Shown here piece by piece: positions 38,298 through 47,238 of a stretch of 64,000 nucleotides of DNA. A model generated the notes under the pieces. It searched no databases and was not told the origin of the DNA. It worked only from the letters and a program-made list of their open reading frames with translations. The DNA comes from Paenibacillus solanacearum. GTDB taxonomy: Bacteria; Bacillota; Bacilli; Paenibacillales; NBRC-103111. Both the position numbers and the translations under genes were made by a program. The stretch covers positions 93,114 to 157,113 of the forward strand of contig NZ_CAJVAS010000013.1 in NCBI RefSeq assembly GCF_910593845.1, written 5' to 3'. Each line of letters begins with the position of its first letter. The first letter of the stretch is position 1.

Positions 38298-38618
38298 ATG
38301 GGAGCACAGTCTAAGTCTTCGAAAGGCAAGGGACATCCGATACGCAAGTGCCGCTGTGTGAAAAAACGCAGAACGGCGGGACGCGGCAATGTCGTCCGGA
38401 GAAAGACGAAAAAAGAAAACTCGAACCTGGAAAACGTCACGCAGGGCGTAATGGAAAATGCGACGCGCGGCAATTTGACCCAAGGCGTGGCAGATAAAGA
38501 GAATGCAACCCGCGGCCATTTGACGCATGGCCATCGGACGCGCGGCAACGCGGCCAAAGGTGCGGAAAATCATCCGTCGGTTTCTCCGCTCGGGGCGCCC
38601 CACGGCTTTTGGCTGTAG
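38298..38618 (+). CDS. Small basic protein with T-x-G repeats, next to cotH
   Basis: I do not recognise this 106-residue protein. It is very rich in Lys, Arg, Asn, Gly and Thr. Residues about 1-42 are strongly basic with a C-x-C (RKCRCVKKRRT). Residues about 48-85 contain six T-(Q/R/H)-G triplets, several spaced exactly five residues apart, then a seventh degenerate AKG. ATG 38298 lies about 10 bp after aaggaggt (a GTG at 38289 is too close). The gene lies just before a CotH kinase gene, like cotG beside cotH in Bacillus, so a coat substrate of CotH is a reasonable guess. A CATATATT element at 38258-38265 could be a mother-cell -10. Confidence 0.65.
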   Translation: MGAQSKSSKGKGHPIRKCRCVKKRRTAGRGNVVRRKTKKENSNLENVTQGVMENATRGNLTQGVADKENATRGHLTHGHRTRGNAAKGAENHPSVSPLGAPHGFWL

Positions 38619-38667
38619 GACAGATGCCGTGGCTTCGGCCTGCACAACCGCATACGGTGTAATAACA

Positions 38668-38699
38668 CAAAAAGCCTATCCTTATCGATAGGCTTTTTG
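38668..38699. terminator. Terminator between the T-x-G protein gene and cotH
   Basis: aaaaagcctatc pairs exactly with gataggcttttt. It ends only about 28 bp before the cotH start, leaving no clear room for a promoter, so cotH would depend on read-through. Confidence 0.8.
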
Positions 38700-38726
38700 C
38701 TTTCCGAACGAAAGGCGGAGCTTGCC

Positions 38727-39794
38727 ATGCCGGCGCATATTCCCGTATATCACTTATGGATTCCAGAGGAGCAGTGGAGACGGCTGGAGCGAAACGTGTG
38801 GAGCGAACGTTTCGTTCCAGCGGCGATGACGAAGCACGGGCGAACCGTCCCGATCCAGATTCGTTATCGCGGAGGACATACGCGAGAGTATCCGAAGCGT
38901 TCGTATGAAATCGCAATTTCAGGAAAGACTTACCATTACAACGCGGAATACGACGATCCGTCCTTGATCCGCAATGCGCTATCCTTCCGGTTTTTCCAGC
39001 GGATCGGCGTGGATGCTCCGGATACGAGACACTGCTTGCTTTATTTGAACGGCCGCAGCCTTGGGGTTTATCTCGAAATCGAGAGCGTAGATCGAAGATT
39101 TTTCCGCAAAAGAGGGATCGGTGCCACCGCGTTATTTTACGCAGCCAACGACAATGCGAACTTTGGGCTTCGGTCGGGAGGCACGAAGCGAAGAAAAGCA
39201 TCATTATTTTCCGGATACCAGCAGATGGTGGGCGGCGAGCCGGACCGCCATGCGCTGACCGGCTTTGTTAGGCGGATCAACACCGGTCCGGACCGGTCGG
39301 CGTCGCTGCGGCGCTTCTTGCAGAGCCGGCTCGATATTGACCGTTATCTTCACTGGCTGGCCGGCGCCGTGCTGACGGGCAATTATGACGGGTTCGACCA
39401 GAACTATGCGCTGTACGTGCACGAGCCTACGCGCAAATACAGAATCATTCCATGGGATTATGAAGGCACGTGGGGCCGTAACTGTTACGGGAAGCCGTGC
39501 GGAAGCAATCTTGTCGATGTAACGGGCTACAATCGGCTTACGCGCCGGCTGCTGCAGTATCCGTCCTTCCGCAAGCGGTATAAGAACATCCTTGCCCGCC
39601 TGTTGAAGAAGCATTTCACCGTTCAAACGATCGTTCCGGCAGCCGAAGCATTGCATCGCAGTATTCGCCCTTATGTTTATCGCGATCCATCGCGCAAATG
39701 GTCCTTCAGCGTGTTCGACGGGGAACCGCAATTCATACGCCGGTATGTGGAGGAACGTCGCGAGCATATCTCCGAAGCGATCCGTACGTTGTAG
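38727..39794 (+). CDS. cotH: CotH family spore coat protein kinase
   Basis: This 355-residue CotH-fold protein has the motifs expected of the atypical kinase: YRGGHTREYPKRSYEI (about residues 47-62, nucleotide loop), GNYDGFDQNYALY (about 217-229, catalytic region) and IIPWDYEGTWGRN (about 242-254, metal-binding Asp). CotH phosphorylates coat proteins such as CotB and CotG on serines. ATG 38727 follows aaggcggag; upstream in-frame codons overlap a terminator. The neighbour encodes a basic repeat protein that may be a substrate. The pair is inserted between apt and relA. Confidence 0.88.
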   Translation: MPAHIPVYHLWIPEEQWRRLERNVWSERFVPAAMTKHGRTVPIQIRYRGGHTREYPKRSYEIAISGKTYHYNAEYDDPSLIRNALSFRFFQRIGVDAPDTRHCLLYLNGRSLGVYLEIESVDRRFFRKRGIGATALFYAANDNANFGLRSGGTKRRKASLFSGYQQMVGGEPDRHALTGFVRRINTGPDRSASLRRFLQSRLDIDRYLHWLAGAVLTGNYDGFDQNYALYVHEPTRKYRIIPWDYEGTWGRNCYGKPCGSNLVDVTGYNRLTRRLLQYPSFRKRYKNILARLLKKHFTVQTIVPAAEALHRSIRPYVYRDPSRKWSFSVFDGEPQFIRRYVEERREHISEAIRTL

Positions 39795-39925
39795 CTTTTG
39801 CGGGCGGTGCCGGACGGAAAAGGCATGCGGCTGCCCCCTTCCATGCGGAACATGTCGGATTGTCCCGTAAATTCTTGACGGCATGCCTATCTCGGGGCAT
39901 AATGGATTAAAATCGATCTAAGGGA

Positions 39926-42130
39926 ATGGATGAGCGGATGGGGATTGAGCAGCTTCTTGAGAAGGCATCCGGCTATTTGAAAGAAAGCGATCTGACGAAA
40001 ATCCGGGAAGCGTACGAATTTGCAGATCAGGCCCACTACGGTCAGGTCCGCAAGTCCGGGGAGCCCTATATATTGCACCCGCTTGCGGTTGCGGAAATTC
40101 TTGTCGGCATGCAGATGGATACGACGTCCATCATTGCGGCGCTGCTTCATGACGTGGTGGAGGATACGACGGTGTCGCTCGAAACTGTCCATGAGAAATT
40201 CGGACCGACGTGCGCGATGATCGTCGACGGCCTCACCAAGCTGGAGAAGATCAAATTCAAGAGCAAGGTGGAGCAGCAAAACGAGAACTATCGCAAAATG
40301 TTCGTGGCGATGGCCCAGGACATTCGCGTTATTTTGATCAAGCTGGCGGACCGGCTCCATAATATGCGTACGCTGAAGCACCAGTCGGAGGAAGCGCAGC
40401 GCCGGATTGCGGACGAAACGCTGGAAATTTTTTGCCCGATCGCGCACCGGCTCGGCATTTCGGCGATCAAGTGGGAGATGGAGGATATTGCCCTTCGTTA
40501 CCTGAATCCGCAGCAGTACTACCGGATCGTCAACTTGATGCAGAAGAAACGCGCCGAACGCGAGCAGTACATTAACGACGTCATCCATACCGTGCAGGAA
40601 AAGCTCCACGAGATGGGCATCGACGGCGATATTTCGGGACGGCCGAAACACATATACAGCATTTACAAAAAGATGACCGCGCGCGCCAAGCAGTTTAACG
40701 AAATTTACGACCTGCTCGCGCTGCGCATTATCGTCGACAACATTAAAGATTGCTATGCGACGCTCGGCATTATTCATACGCTGTGGAAGCCGATGCCGGG
40801 CCGGTTCAAGGACTATATCGCGATGCCCAAGCCGAACATGTACCAGTCGCTGCATACGACCGTGATCGGTCCCAAGGGGGAGCCGCTCGAGGTGCAGATC
40901 CGTACGTTCGACATGCATCGCACGTCGGAGTTCGGGGTAGCCGCGCATTGGGCTTACAAGGAAGGCACTTCGATGCCGTCCGGCGGCTACGAGGACAAGA
41001 TGCAGTTCATCCGCGAAATATTGGAGCTGCAAAACGAAGCGCAGGACGCCTCAGAGTTCGTGGAGTCGCTCAAAATGGATTTTTTCGCCGATCTCGTGTT
41101 CGTTTTTACGCCGAAGGGCGAGGTCATCGAGCTGCCGGCCGGTTCGGTACCGCTTGATTTCGCGTACCGGATTCATACGGAGGTAGGCAATCGGACGATC
41201 GGAGCGAAGGTGAACGGGCGCATCGTGCCGCTCGACCATAAGCTGAAGACCGGCGATATTGTGGAGATCTTGACGTCGAAGCATTCGTACGGACCGAGTC
41301 AGGATTGGGTCAAGATCGCCCAGTCGTCCCATGCGCGGACGAAAATTCGCCAATGGTTCAAGAAGGAACGGCGCGAGGAGAACGTCGTGAAGGGCCGCGA
41401 GGCCATCGAACGCGAGCTGAAGCGTCTCGGCTACGAGACGTCCGCACTCATGAAGGAAGAAGAGCTGCTCGAGGTTGCCGGCAAGTTTAACTTCCATGAA
41501 GTCGAGGATATGTTCTCGGCTGTTGGCTTCGGCGGCATTACGGCAGCGCAAATCGTCACCCGGCTCACCGAGAAGGTGCGCAAGGAAGCGGAGGAAGCGC
41601 AGCAGCAAGCGATGCAGCTCACCTCTGAGGTGCGCGAGGTGAAGGCGGCGGATAAGGAGCGGAAGAGCCGGCCGACGAACGGCGTCCGCGTCAAGGGCGT
41701 CGACAACCTGCTTGTTCGGTTTGCCCGCTGCTGCAATCCGGTGCCGGGCGACGATATCATCGGCTATATTACCCGCGGCCGCGGCGTATCCGTTCACCGT
41801 TCGGACTGTACGAACATCCCTTCGGCGGAATGCGAGGACGAGGGGAATCGCGTGATTGAAGTCGAATGGGTGGAAGACGTCGAAGCGAACTACAGCGTGG
41901 AAATCGAAATTACCGGACATGACCGGCTCGGTATGCTCAATGAGGTGCTGAAGGCCGTCTCGGAGAGCAAGACGACCATATCGGCCGTATCCGGGCGATC
42001 GGATAAAAACAAGATGGTCGTCATTCATATGACGATATTGATCCGCAACATCGATCATCTGCATTCCGTTGTCGAGAAGATCAAGCGGGTGAAGGACGTG
42101 TATTCCGTACAGCGGATTATGCAGACGTGA
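39926..42130 (+). CDS. relA: Bifunctional (p)ppGpp synthetase/hydrolase Rel
   Basis: This protein of about 730 residues controls the stringent response. It has an HD hydrolase domain (HDVVED, about residues 75-80), a synthetase domain (RFKDYIAMPKPNMYQSLHTT, about 293-312), a TGS domain (about 392-450), a zinc-finger/CC domain (ARCCNPVPGDDIIGYITRGR, about 598-617) and a C-terminal ACT domain (about 655-734). An intact HD motif implies it also degrades (p)ppGpp. The start is uncertain: ATG 39926 directly abuts the purine-rich ctaaggga, so the in-frame ATG at 39938 may be used instead. dtd follows. Confidence 0.96.
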   Translation: MDERMGIEQLLEKASGYLKESDLTKIREAYEFADQAHYGQVRKSGEPYILHPLAVAEILVGMQMDTTSIIAALLHDVVEDTTVSLETVHEKFGPTCAMIVDGLTKLEKIKFKSKVEQQNENYRKMFVAMAQDIRVILIKLADRLHNMRTLKHQSEEAQRRIADETLEIFCPIAHRLGISAIKWEMEDIALRYLNPQQYYRIVNLMQKKRAEREQYINDVIHTVQEKLHEMGIDGDISGRPKHIYSIYKKMTARAKQFNEIYDLLALRIIVDNIKDCYATLGIIHTLWKPMPGRFKDYIAMPKPNMYQSLHTTVIGPKGEPLEVQIRTFDMHRTSEFGVAAHWAYKEGTSMPSGGYEDKMQFIREILELQNEAQDASEFVESLKMDFFADLVFVFTPKGEVIELPAGSVPLDFAYRIHTEVGNRTIGAKVNGRIVPLDHKLKTGDIVEILTSKHSYGPSQDWVKIAQSSHARTKIRQWFKKERREENVVKGREAIERELKRLGYETSALMKEEELLEVAGKFNFHEVEDMFSAVGFGGITAAQIVTRLTEKVRKEAEEAQQQAMQLTSEVREVKAADKERKSRPTNGVRVKGVDNLLVRFARCCNPVPGDDIIGYITRGRGVSVHRSDCTNIPSAECEDEGNRVIEVEWVEDVEANYSVEIEITGHDRLGMLNEVLKAVSESKTTISAVSGRSDKNKMVVIHMTILIRNIDHLHSVVEKIKRVKDVYSVQRIMQT

Positions 42131-42172
42131 AACGCGCATCCATGCGATGCCGCTAAGGAGCAAAGGTCGAAG

Positions 42173-42616
42173 ATGAAAGCAGTCATTCAGCGCAGCAAAG
42201 CTGCACAGGTTACGGTGGATGGGGAAACGGTCGGCCGGATCGACCACGGACTCGTCCTGCTGGTTGGCATTACCCATGAAGATACGGAGCAGGATGCCAA
42301 GTATGTCGCGGAAAAGGTGGCGGGATTGCGTATTTTTGAAGACGAGGACGGGAAGATGAACCGTTCGGTGCTGGAAACGGGCGGTCAGGTGCTTTCTGTC
42401 TCGCAGTTTACGCTATATGGCGATTGCCGCAAGGGAAAGAGGCCGAACTTCATGGCCGCCGCCCGACCGGAGCAGGCCGAGCCGCTGTACAACCGGTTTA
42501 ACGGGATGCTGCGGGAGCTTGGGCTGCAGGTCGAGACCGGGCGCTTCGGTGCGATGATGGACGTTTCCCTGGTCAACGACGGGCCGGTGACATTGATCGT
42601 GGAGAGCAGGCAGTAG
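42173..42616 (+). CDS. dtd: D-aminoacyl-tRNA deacylase
   Basis: This 147-residue enzyme removes D-amino acids (and glycine) from mischarged tRNA. The two signature blocks are SQFTLYGDC (about residues 78-86) and the Gly-cisPro loop NDGPVTL (about 136-142). It follows relA by 43 bp as in Bacillus, after a ribosome binding site taaggag. Confidence 0.96.
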   Translation: MKAVIQRSKAAQVTVDGETVGRIDHGLVLLVGITHEDTEQDAKYVAEKVAGLRIFEDEDGKMNRSVLETGGQVLSVSQFTLYGDCRKGKRPNFMAAARPEQAEPLYNRFNGMLRELGLQVETGRFGAMMDVSLVNDGPVTLIVESRQ

Positions 42617-42746
42617 GAACCGGCGACCGAATGGACATCGACCCAAGCTTCATCGATTTCCTTGCAGAGGATAGATCCGCTTTCTTATGGCAAAAATAGG
42701 TGTGAGCCGTTCGCCTATTTTATGGACCGTAAGGAGTGGACAAGAC

Positions 42747-42923
42747 ATGTACCGTTCCCCCAAGGAACGCATCGCCTCGATGCCGGAGCAGCAGCTGCTG
42801 GCCGGCGGGCTACAGGATACGCAGGCGCTGCTCGCCTCGGATATGGCGGATACGGAACTGAGCGCCGCCCATAGCTCCGGTCAGGAGCAGATGAAGCAAA
42901 CGCAGCGCAAGGCTTACCGCTAA
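42747..42923 (+). CDS. Small hypothetical protein
   Basis: This 58-residue hydrophilic protein begins MYRSPKERIASMPEQQLLAG and ends in a Gln/Lys-rich tail; no membrane segment or known motif is seen. It is supported by aaggag 10 bp before ATG 42747, a plausible amino acid composition and a terminator straight after the stop. I do not recognise the family. A small acid-stable or spore-associated protein is possible but unproven. Confidence 0.55.
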   Translation: MYRSPKERIASMPEQQLLAGGLQDTQALLASDMADTELSAAHSSGQEQMKQTQRKAYR

Positions 42924-42926
42924 AGG

Positions 42927-42972
42927 GCAGGCCGTTTTCCCCGGCAAGGGCGAAAGCGGCCTGTTTTGTTTT
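42927..42972 (+). terminator. Terminator after the 58-residue protein gene
   Basis: caggccg pairs with cggcctg, followed by ttttgtttt. Confidence 0.7.
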
Positions 42973-43046
42973 CAAGGCCCGGCGAATATGCTACACTATT
43001 GCTAGTTTTGCTATGAGATGTCCCGGAAAGCAAGGAGGGAAACGAA

Positions 43047-44585
43047 ATGAAAATTGAGTTCGAGCGCGTTGGCTTCAGCGAACAAGCGACGGAGATGTTC
43101 CATATATGCAAGCTGTTTTTTGAAGAGGTGGAGTCGGTATACGAACCGTCGGACGACGCGCGTCTGCTGATCCGGGTTACGGTGACGGCGGATGAGAGCG
43201 CACGAACGATCGCGGCGGAGGTGTCGATGACCGACCGCGAGACGGGAGCCGTTCATGGAAGCCGTCACGCACGCGCAATCGAGGCGCGGGATGAAGGGTA
43301 CAGGCGAGCCGTGAAACGGACAGTCGGGTACTGCTTGCTGCAAGTGCTGCAGGAATATACCGGCATCGAGCAGGCGTGGGGTACGCTGACCGGCGTGCGC
43401 CCGACGAAGCTGATGCATAACCTGATGATGAAGCACGGCATCGAGCACTGCAAGCAGGTGCTGCGAGACGAGAACTTGGTGACGGAGCCGAAGGTGGAGC
43501 TGCTCAGCGGCATCGCCGAGCGGCAGCTTAAGGTCATTCCTGACCTATTCCGGTTGGAACGGGAGGTCAGCATTTATATCGGCATTCCTTTTTGTCCGAC
43601 CAAATGCGCGTATTGCACCTTCCCTGCCTACGATATTCGGGGAAACAACGGTTCGGTGGAAGCGTTTCTCGAAGGGCTGCATTATGAGATTCGCGAGATG
43701 GGGAAATGGATGCGCGAAGCAGACGTGGCGGTCACGACGATTTATTGGGGGGGCGGTACGCCGACCAGCATTACCGCGGAGCAGATGGACGCGCTGTTCG
43801 CGACGATGCAGGAATCGTTCCCGGCGATGGACCGGGTACGCGAGTTGACCGTAGAGGCGGGTCGGCCGGATACGATTACGGAAGACAAGATCCATGTGAT
43901 GAAGAAGTGGAACGTCGACCGGATCAGCATTAACCCGCAAAGCTTCACGCAGGCGACGCTCGACACGATCGGACGGCATCATACAGTTACGGAGACGCTG
44001 GACAAGTTCAAGCTGGCTCGCGAGATGGGGATGAACAACATCAACATGGACCTCATTATCGGCCTGCCGAACGAAGGGATGACGGAGCTGCAGCGGACGC
44101 TGGACCAGACGGCCGCGCTGCTGCCGGAGTCGCTCACGGTGCATACGCTGTCGTTCAAGCGGGCTTCCCGGATGACGAAGAACAAGGACGATTACGAAGT
44201 GGCGGAGCGGGACGAAATTACCGAGATGATCCGCACGACGTCCGAATGGACCGAGCGTCACGGTTACGTGCCGTACTACATGTACCGGCAAAAGAACATT
44301 CTCGGCAATCAGGAAAATGTCGGCTATTCTCTGGAAGGCTACGAGAGCTTGTACAACATTCTGATGATGGAAGAGCGGCAGACGATCATCGGTCTCGGCT
44401 GCGGCGCGGTCAGCAAAGTGCTGTTCCCGAAGGTCGAGCATGAGGACGGCTACGAGCAGCGGATCGAACGATTTCCGAATCCGAAGGAGCCTGCGGTATA
44501 CAATAAGGCGTACAAGGAATATATCGAGAAAAAAATTCGCCTGCTGGACGAAGCGTACGGCCGCGTCGCCACGGGACAATCTTAA
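43047..44585 (+). CDS. hemZ: HemZ-like radical SAM protein (coproporphyrinogen dehydrogenase family)
   Basis: This 512-residue radical SAM enzyme binds a 4Fe-4S cluster through the CPTKCAYC motif (about residues 182-189), with YWGGGTPTSI (about 233-242) and VEAGRPDTI downstream. Residues 1-165 form a separate N-terminal domain found in HemZ. HemZ is thought to act in oxygen-independent haem synthesis, although many HemN-like proteins are haem chaperones, so the reaction is not certain. Ribosome binding site aaggaggg. Upstream TACACT at 42992-42997 is a possible -10. Confidence 0.85.
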   Translation: MKIEFERVGFSEQATEMFHICKLFFEEVESVYEPSDDARLLIRVTVTADESARTIAAEVSMTDRETGAVHGSRHARAIEARDEGYRRAVKRTVGYCLLQVLQEYTGIEQAWGTLTGVRPTKLMHNLMMKHGIEHCKQVLRDENLVTEPKVELLSGIAERQLKVIPDLFRLEREVSIYIGIPFCPTKCAYCTFPAYDIRGNNGSVEAFLEGLHYEIREMGKWMREADVAVTTIYWGGGTPTSITAEQMDALFATMQESFPAMDRVRELTVEAGRPDTITEDKIHVMKKWNVDRISINPQSFTQATLDTIGRHHTVTETLDKFKLAREMGMNNINMDLIIGLPNEGMTELQRTLDQTAALLPESLTVHTLSFKRASRMTKNKDDYEVAERDEITEMIRTTSEWTERHGYVPYYMYRQKNILGNQENVGYSLEGYESLYNILMMEERQTIIGLGCGAVSKVLFPKVEHEDGYEQRIERFPNPKEPAVYNKAYKEYIEKKIRLLDEAYGRVATGQS

Positions 44586-44732
44586 TCGAAGAGGCGCGAG
44601 CAGGATGCAATAGCCGCCAGTTGTGACATGATGATGAAAATTGCCGAAAAATTGCATCCTTTTGCCGATTTTGCCGTATAGCATCAGGATAAGCAGGACG
44701 GTTGATCTTATTTCTTTATTCAGAGGTGTTGT

Positions 44733-46721
44733 ATGTCTTCGAAAACGAGCATGACCCGAAGTAACCGCAAAAGAAGCTATTTGATTATCGCGATTGTCGT
44801 ACTCGTCGTATTGGCCGCCGCCGGCGCCAGCTGGTACGTTTGGAAAACGAGCGGCAAGGGGAAGCTGGGCACGCCGAAGCAGCTTGCCGAAGTGAGCACG
44901 GTCAAATCGCCGAAGGACAGCTACGACGTCATCGTCGTTGGCACCGATCCGGAAGGCGTAGCAGCCGCCGTATCGGCAGCGAGAAACGGACTCAGCACGC
45001 TGCTGGTGGACGGCAGAGACCGTGACATTCTCGGCGGCTTGATGACGCTGGGCTGGCTGAACAGCCTCGATAACAACTACGAGCCGGACAAGGGGCCGCT
45101 GTACAAGCGTGAAATTTTGAATAAAGGGATTTTCACGGAGTGGTACAACAAAGTCGAAGGCGACTCGTTCGACGTCGTGACGGCGGCCAACGTGTTCAAG
45201 GAATTGGTGGCGCAGCAAAAAAATATCGATGTGCTGCTGAAGACGAAGGCGATGGAGCCGGTGCTTGCCAAAACAGGCGAAACGTCAACGATTACCGGAT
45301 TGAAAATTACACAAGCCGACGGCAAAGTGAAAACCGTTCAGGCGAAGGCCGTCATCGACGCCACCCAGGATGCCGACATTGCCGCAGCTTCCGGCGTGCC
45401 TTACACATTCGGGCGCGAGGATCTGGGCGACAAAAAATCGAAAATGGCAGTTACCCTCGTGTTTCGTCTGAAAAACATTACGCCTGACGTCTGGAAGCAG
45501 ATGCAGAAGCGGATGGAAAACGATAACGACGAGGGCACCGGCGCCAATGAGATGAGCGTCTGGGGCTATAAGGAAATGAAAGACTACCCGCCGCTCAACA
45601 AAGATCGCGTCGCCATGCGCGGACTGAACATTGGCCGGCAAAACAACAACACGATGCTGATCAACGCGCTGCAAATTTTCGGGATTGACGGGACGGACCC
45701 GAAAGCCCGCGAAGAAGCGTTCGAGCTCGGAAAGAAAGAGCTGCCCCGCATCGTGGATTACATGAAAGAAAAATACCCGGAGTTCGCAGGCATCGAGCTC
45801 GACGCAACGGCGTCGGAGCTGTATGTGCGGGAAACCCGCCACATTCAAGGCGAATACCGGTTGAACATTCTTGACGTGATGGAAAACCGCGATCAATGGG
45901 ATCGTATCGCCTTCGGTTCCTATCCGATCGATATCCAGCGGCTGTCGCCTGCGGATACGGGCGCGGTCGTCGGTCAGCCGCTGCAGTACGCAGTGCCTTA
46001 CCGCAGCATCGTTCCGCTCAGGGTGGACGGGCTGCTCGTCGTCGGACGGGCCGCCAGCTTCGATACGCTGCCGCACGGCTCGGCGCGCGTTATTCCCGTC
46101 GGGATGGCGACGGGCGAAGCGGCCGGCGCTTCGGCGAAGCTGGCCATCGATCAGAAGATGACATTCCGGCAGTTGTCAGCTTCCAAGGAATCGATCGCGA
46201 AGCTGCAGGACCAGTTAAACAAGCAGGGCATGGTGCTGAAGCCGTTCGACATCAAGGCGATGGGTTTGTCCGACAGTTACGCCGCCTACAAAGGCTGGAA
46301 GACATTCATGGGGCATAAATCGTACAAGGGACTGGAAGTCGCCATGTCGCTTGCCATTGCGACCGGCGGGTACAACAACGACTTTTCGCTCGATGCGAAA
46401 TCGAACCAGCAGCGCATGATCAATCAGCTCGAAGGAATGCGCAAGTTCAAGCCGGACAAGCTCGTCGGCAGCCCGTCCGGGGCGATCGCCAAGGGCACCG
46501 ATCCGAAGACGCTGCCGGTATCGCTCGACCAGGCCGCTTACATGATCGCGCTGCTGCTCAAAGTGGATGCGACGCCGGCTACAGCGGTTGCGGCGCTCCA
46601 AAGCAAAAGCTTCCTGACGAAGGAATCGGTCGATACGATCGCGAACAAGCAGGAGCTGACCAACGGCGATTCGTATATGCTGATCAAGGATGTTTATAAC
46701 GCGCTGAAAGCGGCAAAATAA
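44733..46721 (+). CDS. Membrane-anchored FAD-dependent oxidoreductase
   Basis: This 662-residue protein begins with a positively charged stretch and one membrane helix (about residues 15-37, YLIIAIVVLVVLAAAGA). A FAD_oxidored-type domain follows: DVIVVGTDPEGVAAAVSAAR (about 65-84) is a dinucleotide fold whose first glycine pattern is altered, then ILGGLMTLGWLNSL and RETRHIQGEYRLN. By the positive-inside rule the flavin domain faces outward. The last 130 residues include SLDQAAYMIALLLKV, which looks like an SLH-type wall-binding repeat. Substrate unknown. It stands alone between hemZ and the hisS leader. Confidence 0.75.
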   Translation: MSSKTSMTRSNRKRSYLIIAIVVLVVLAAAGASWYVWKTSGKGKLGTPKQLAEVSTVKSPKDSYDVIVVGTDPEGVAAAVSAARNGLSTLLVDGRDRDILGGLMTLGWLNSLDNNYEPDKGPLYKREILNKGIFTEWYNKVEGDSFDVVTAANVFKELVAQQKNIDVLLKTKAMEPVLAKTGETSTITGLKITQADGKVKTVQAKAVIDATQDADIAAASGVPYTFGREDLGDKKSKMAVTLVFRLKNITPDVWKQMQKRMENDNDEGTGANEMSVWGYKEMKDYPPLNKDRVAMRGLNIGRQNNNTMLINALQIFGIDGTDPKAREEAFELGKKELPRIVDYMKEKYPEFAGIELDATASELYVRETRHIQGEYRLNILDVMENRDQWDRIAFGSYPIDIQRLSPADTGAVVGQPLQYAVPYRSIVPLRVDGLLVVGRAASFDTLPHGSARVIPVGMATGEAAGASAKLAIDQKMTFRQLSASKESIAKLQDQLNKQGMVLKPFDIKAMGLSDSYAAYKGWKTFMGHKSYKGLEVAMSLAIATGGYNNDFSLDAKSNQQRMINQLEGMRKFKPDKLVGSPSGAIAKGTDPKTLPVSLDQAAYMIALLLKVDATPATAVAALQSKSFLTKESVDTIANKQELTNGDSYMLIKDVYNALKAAK

Positions 46722-46851
46722 GTAATGGCGGCTGCGGATGACGGCGTCGCGCCGATCATTCTGCGTCGCGGGACGGCCGGATGTTGAGGCGCAGACGCAA
46801 TCGTGCCGAGCACCCTCGGGACTTGGTCCTGCTGTCGATTTTTGCTTGACT

Positions 46852-46880
46852 TTGACAAACTTCGCGTTTAGAATTATGCT
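46852..46880 (+). promoter_or_regulatory. Promoter of the hisS-aspS operon
   Basis: Perfect TTGACA at 46852-46857, a 17-bp spacer and TATGCT at 46875-46880. Transcription should begin near 46887. Confidence 0.8.
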
Positions 46881-46886
46881 TAATTC

Positions 46887-47189
46887 TTACATTGATATGT
46901 GCTGATCCATTGATGGGACAAAGTACTTCGAACCTTGCATAGCCAGAGAGGGAAGCCCCGCGGCTGAAAGCTTCCTTATGCGACTCGGACGAACAGACCT
47001 CCCGGAGGACCGGCGGCGAACCCTTGGGCAGTAGCCGTTCGGCGCAAGCGGGCGTTACCCGCATCCTTAAAGTGTGAATGAAACGGCATAGCCCGTTCAT
47101 TCGAATCGTGGGTGGTACCGCGGGAGCTTGATCGACATCAACTCTCGTCCCTGACTGCAATGCAGCCTTCAGGGACGAGAGTTTTTTTA
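46887..47189 (+). promoter_or_regulatory. T-box leader upstream of hisS-aspS
   Basis: The conserved T-box TGGGTGGTACCGCGGG lies at 47109-47124 and precedes a strong terminator (47140-47189). Stem I features are present: agagaggga then gctgaaagcttcc in the distal loop region (about 46945-46977), an AGTA motif near 46923 and a gaacagacc segment near 47000 that would carry the specifier. T-boxes read uncharged tRNA and then allow read-through. The specifier triplet could not be fixed by eye; GAC (Asp) is one candidate. It controls both histidyl- and aspartyl-tRNA synthetase genes. Confidence 0.93.
47140..47189 (+). terminator. T-box regulated terminator
   Basis: actctcgtccctga pairs with tcagggacgagagt, followed by seven T. 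The 5' part competes with the antiterminator that includes the T-box sequence. Confidence 0.93.
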
Positions 47190-47238
47190 TTATATTTAAT
47201 CTGAACCCGCATGAACCGGAAGAAAGGAGCTGGAATCG

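Noticed and set aside
43545..45218. 557-codon open frame on the minus strand opposite hemZ and the flavoprotein gene
   Set aside because: It spans two clear genes and the gap between them, and its product resembles no family; such frames occur by chance in this base composition.
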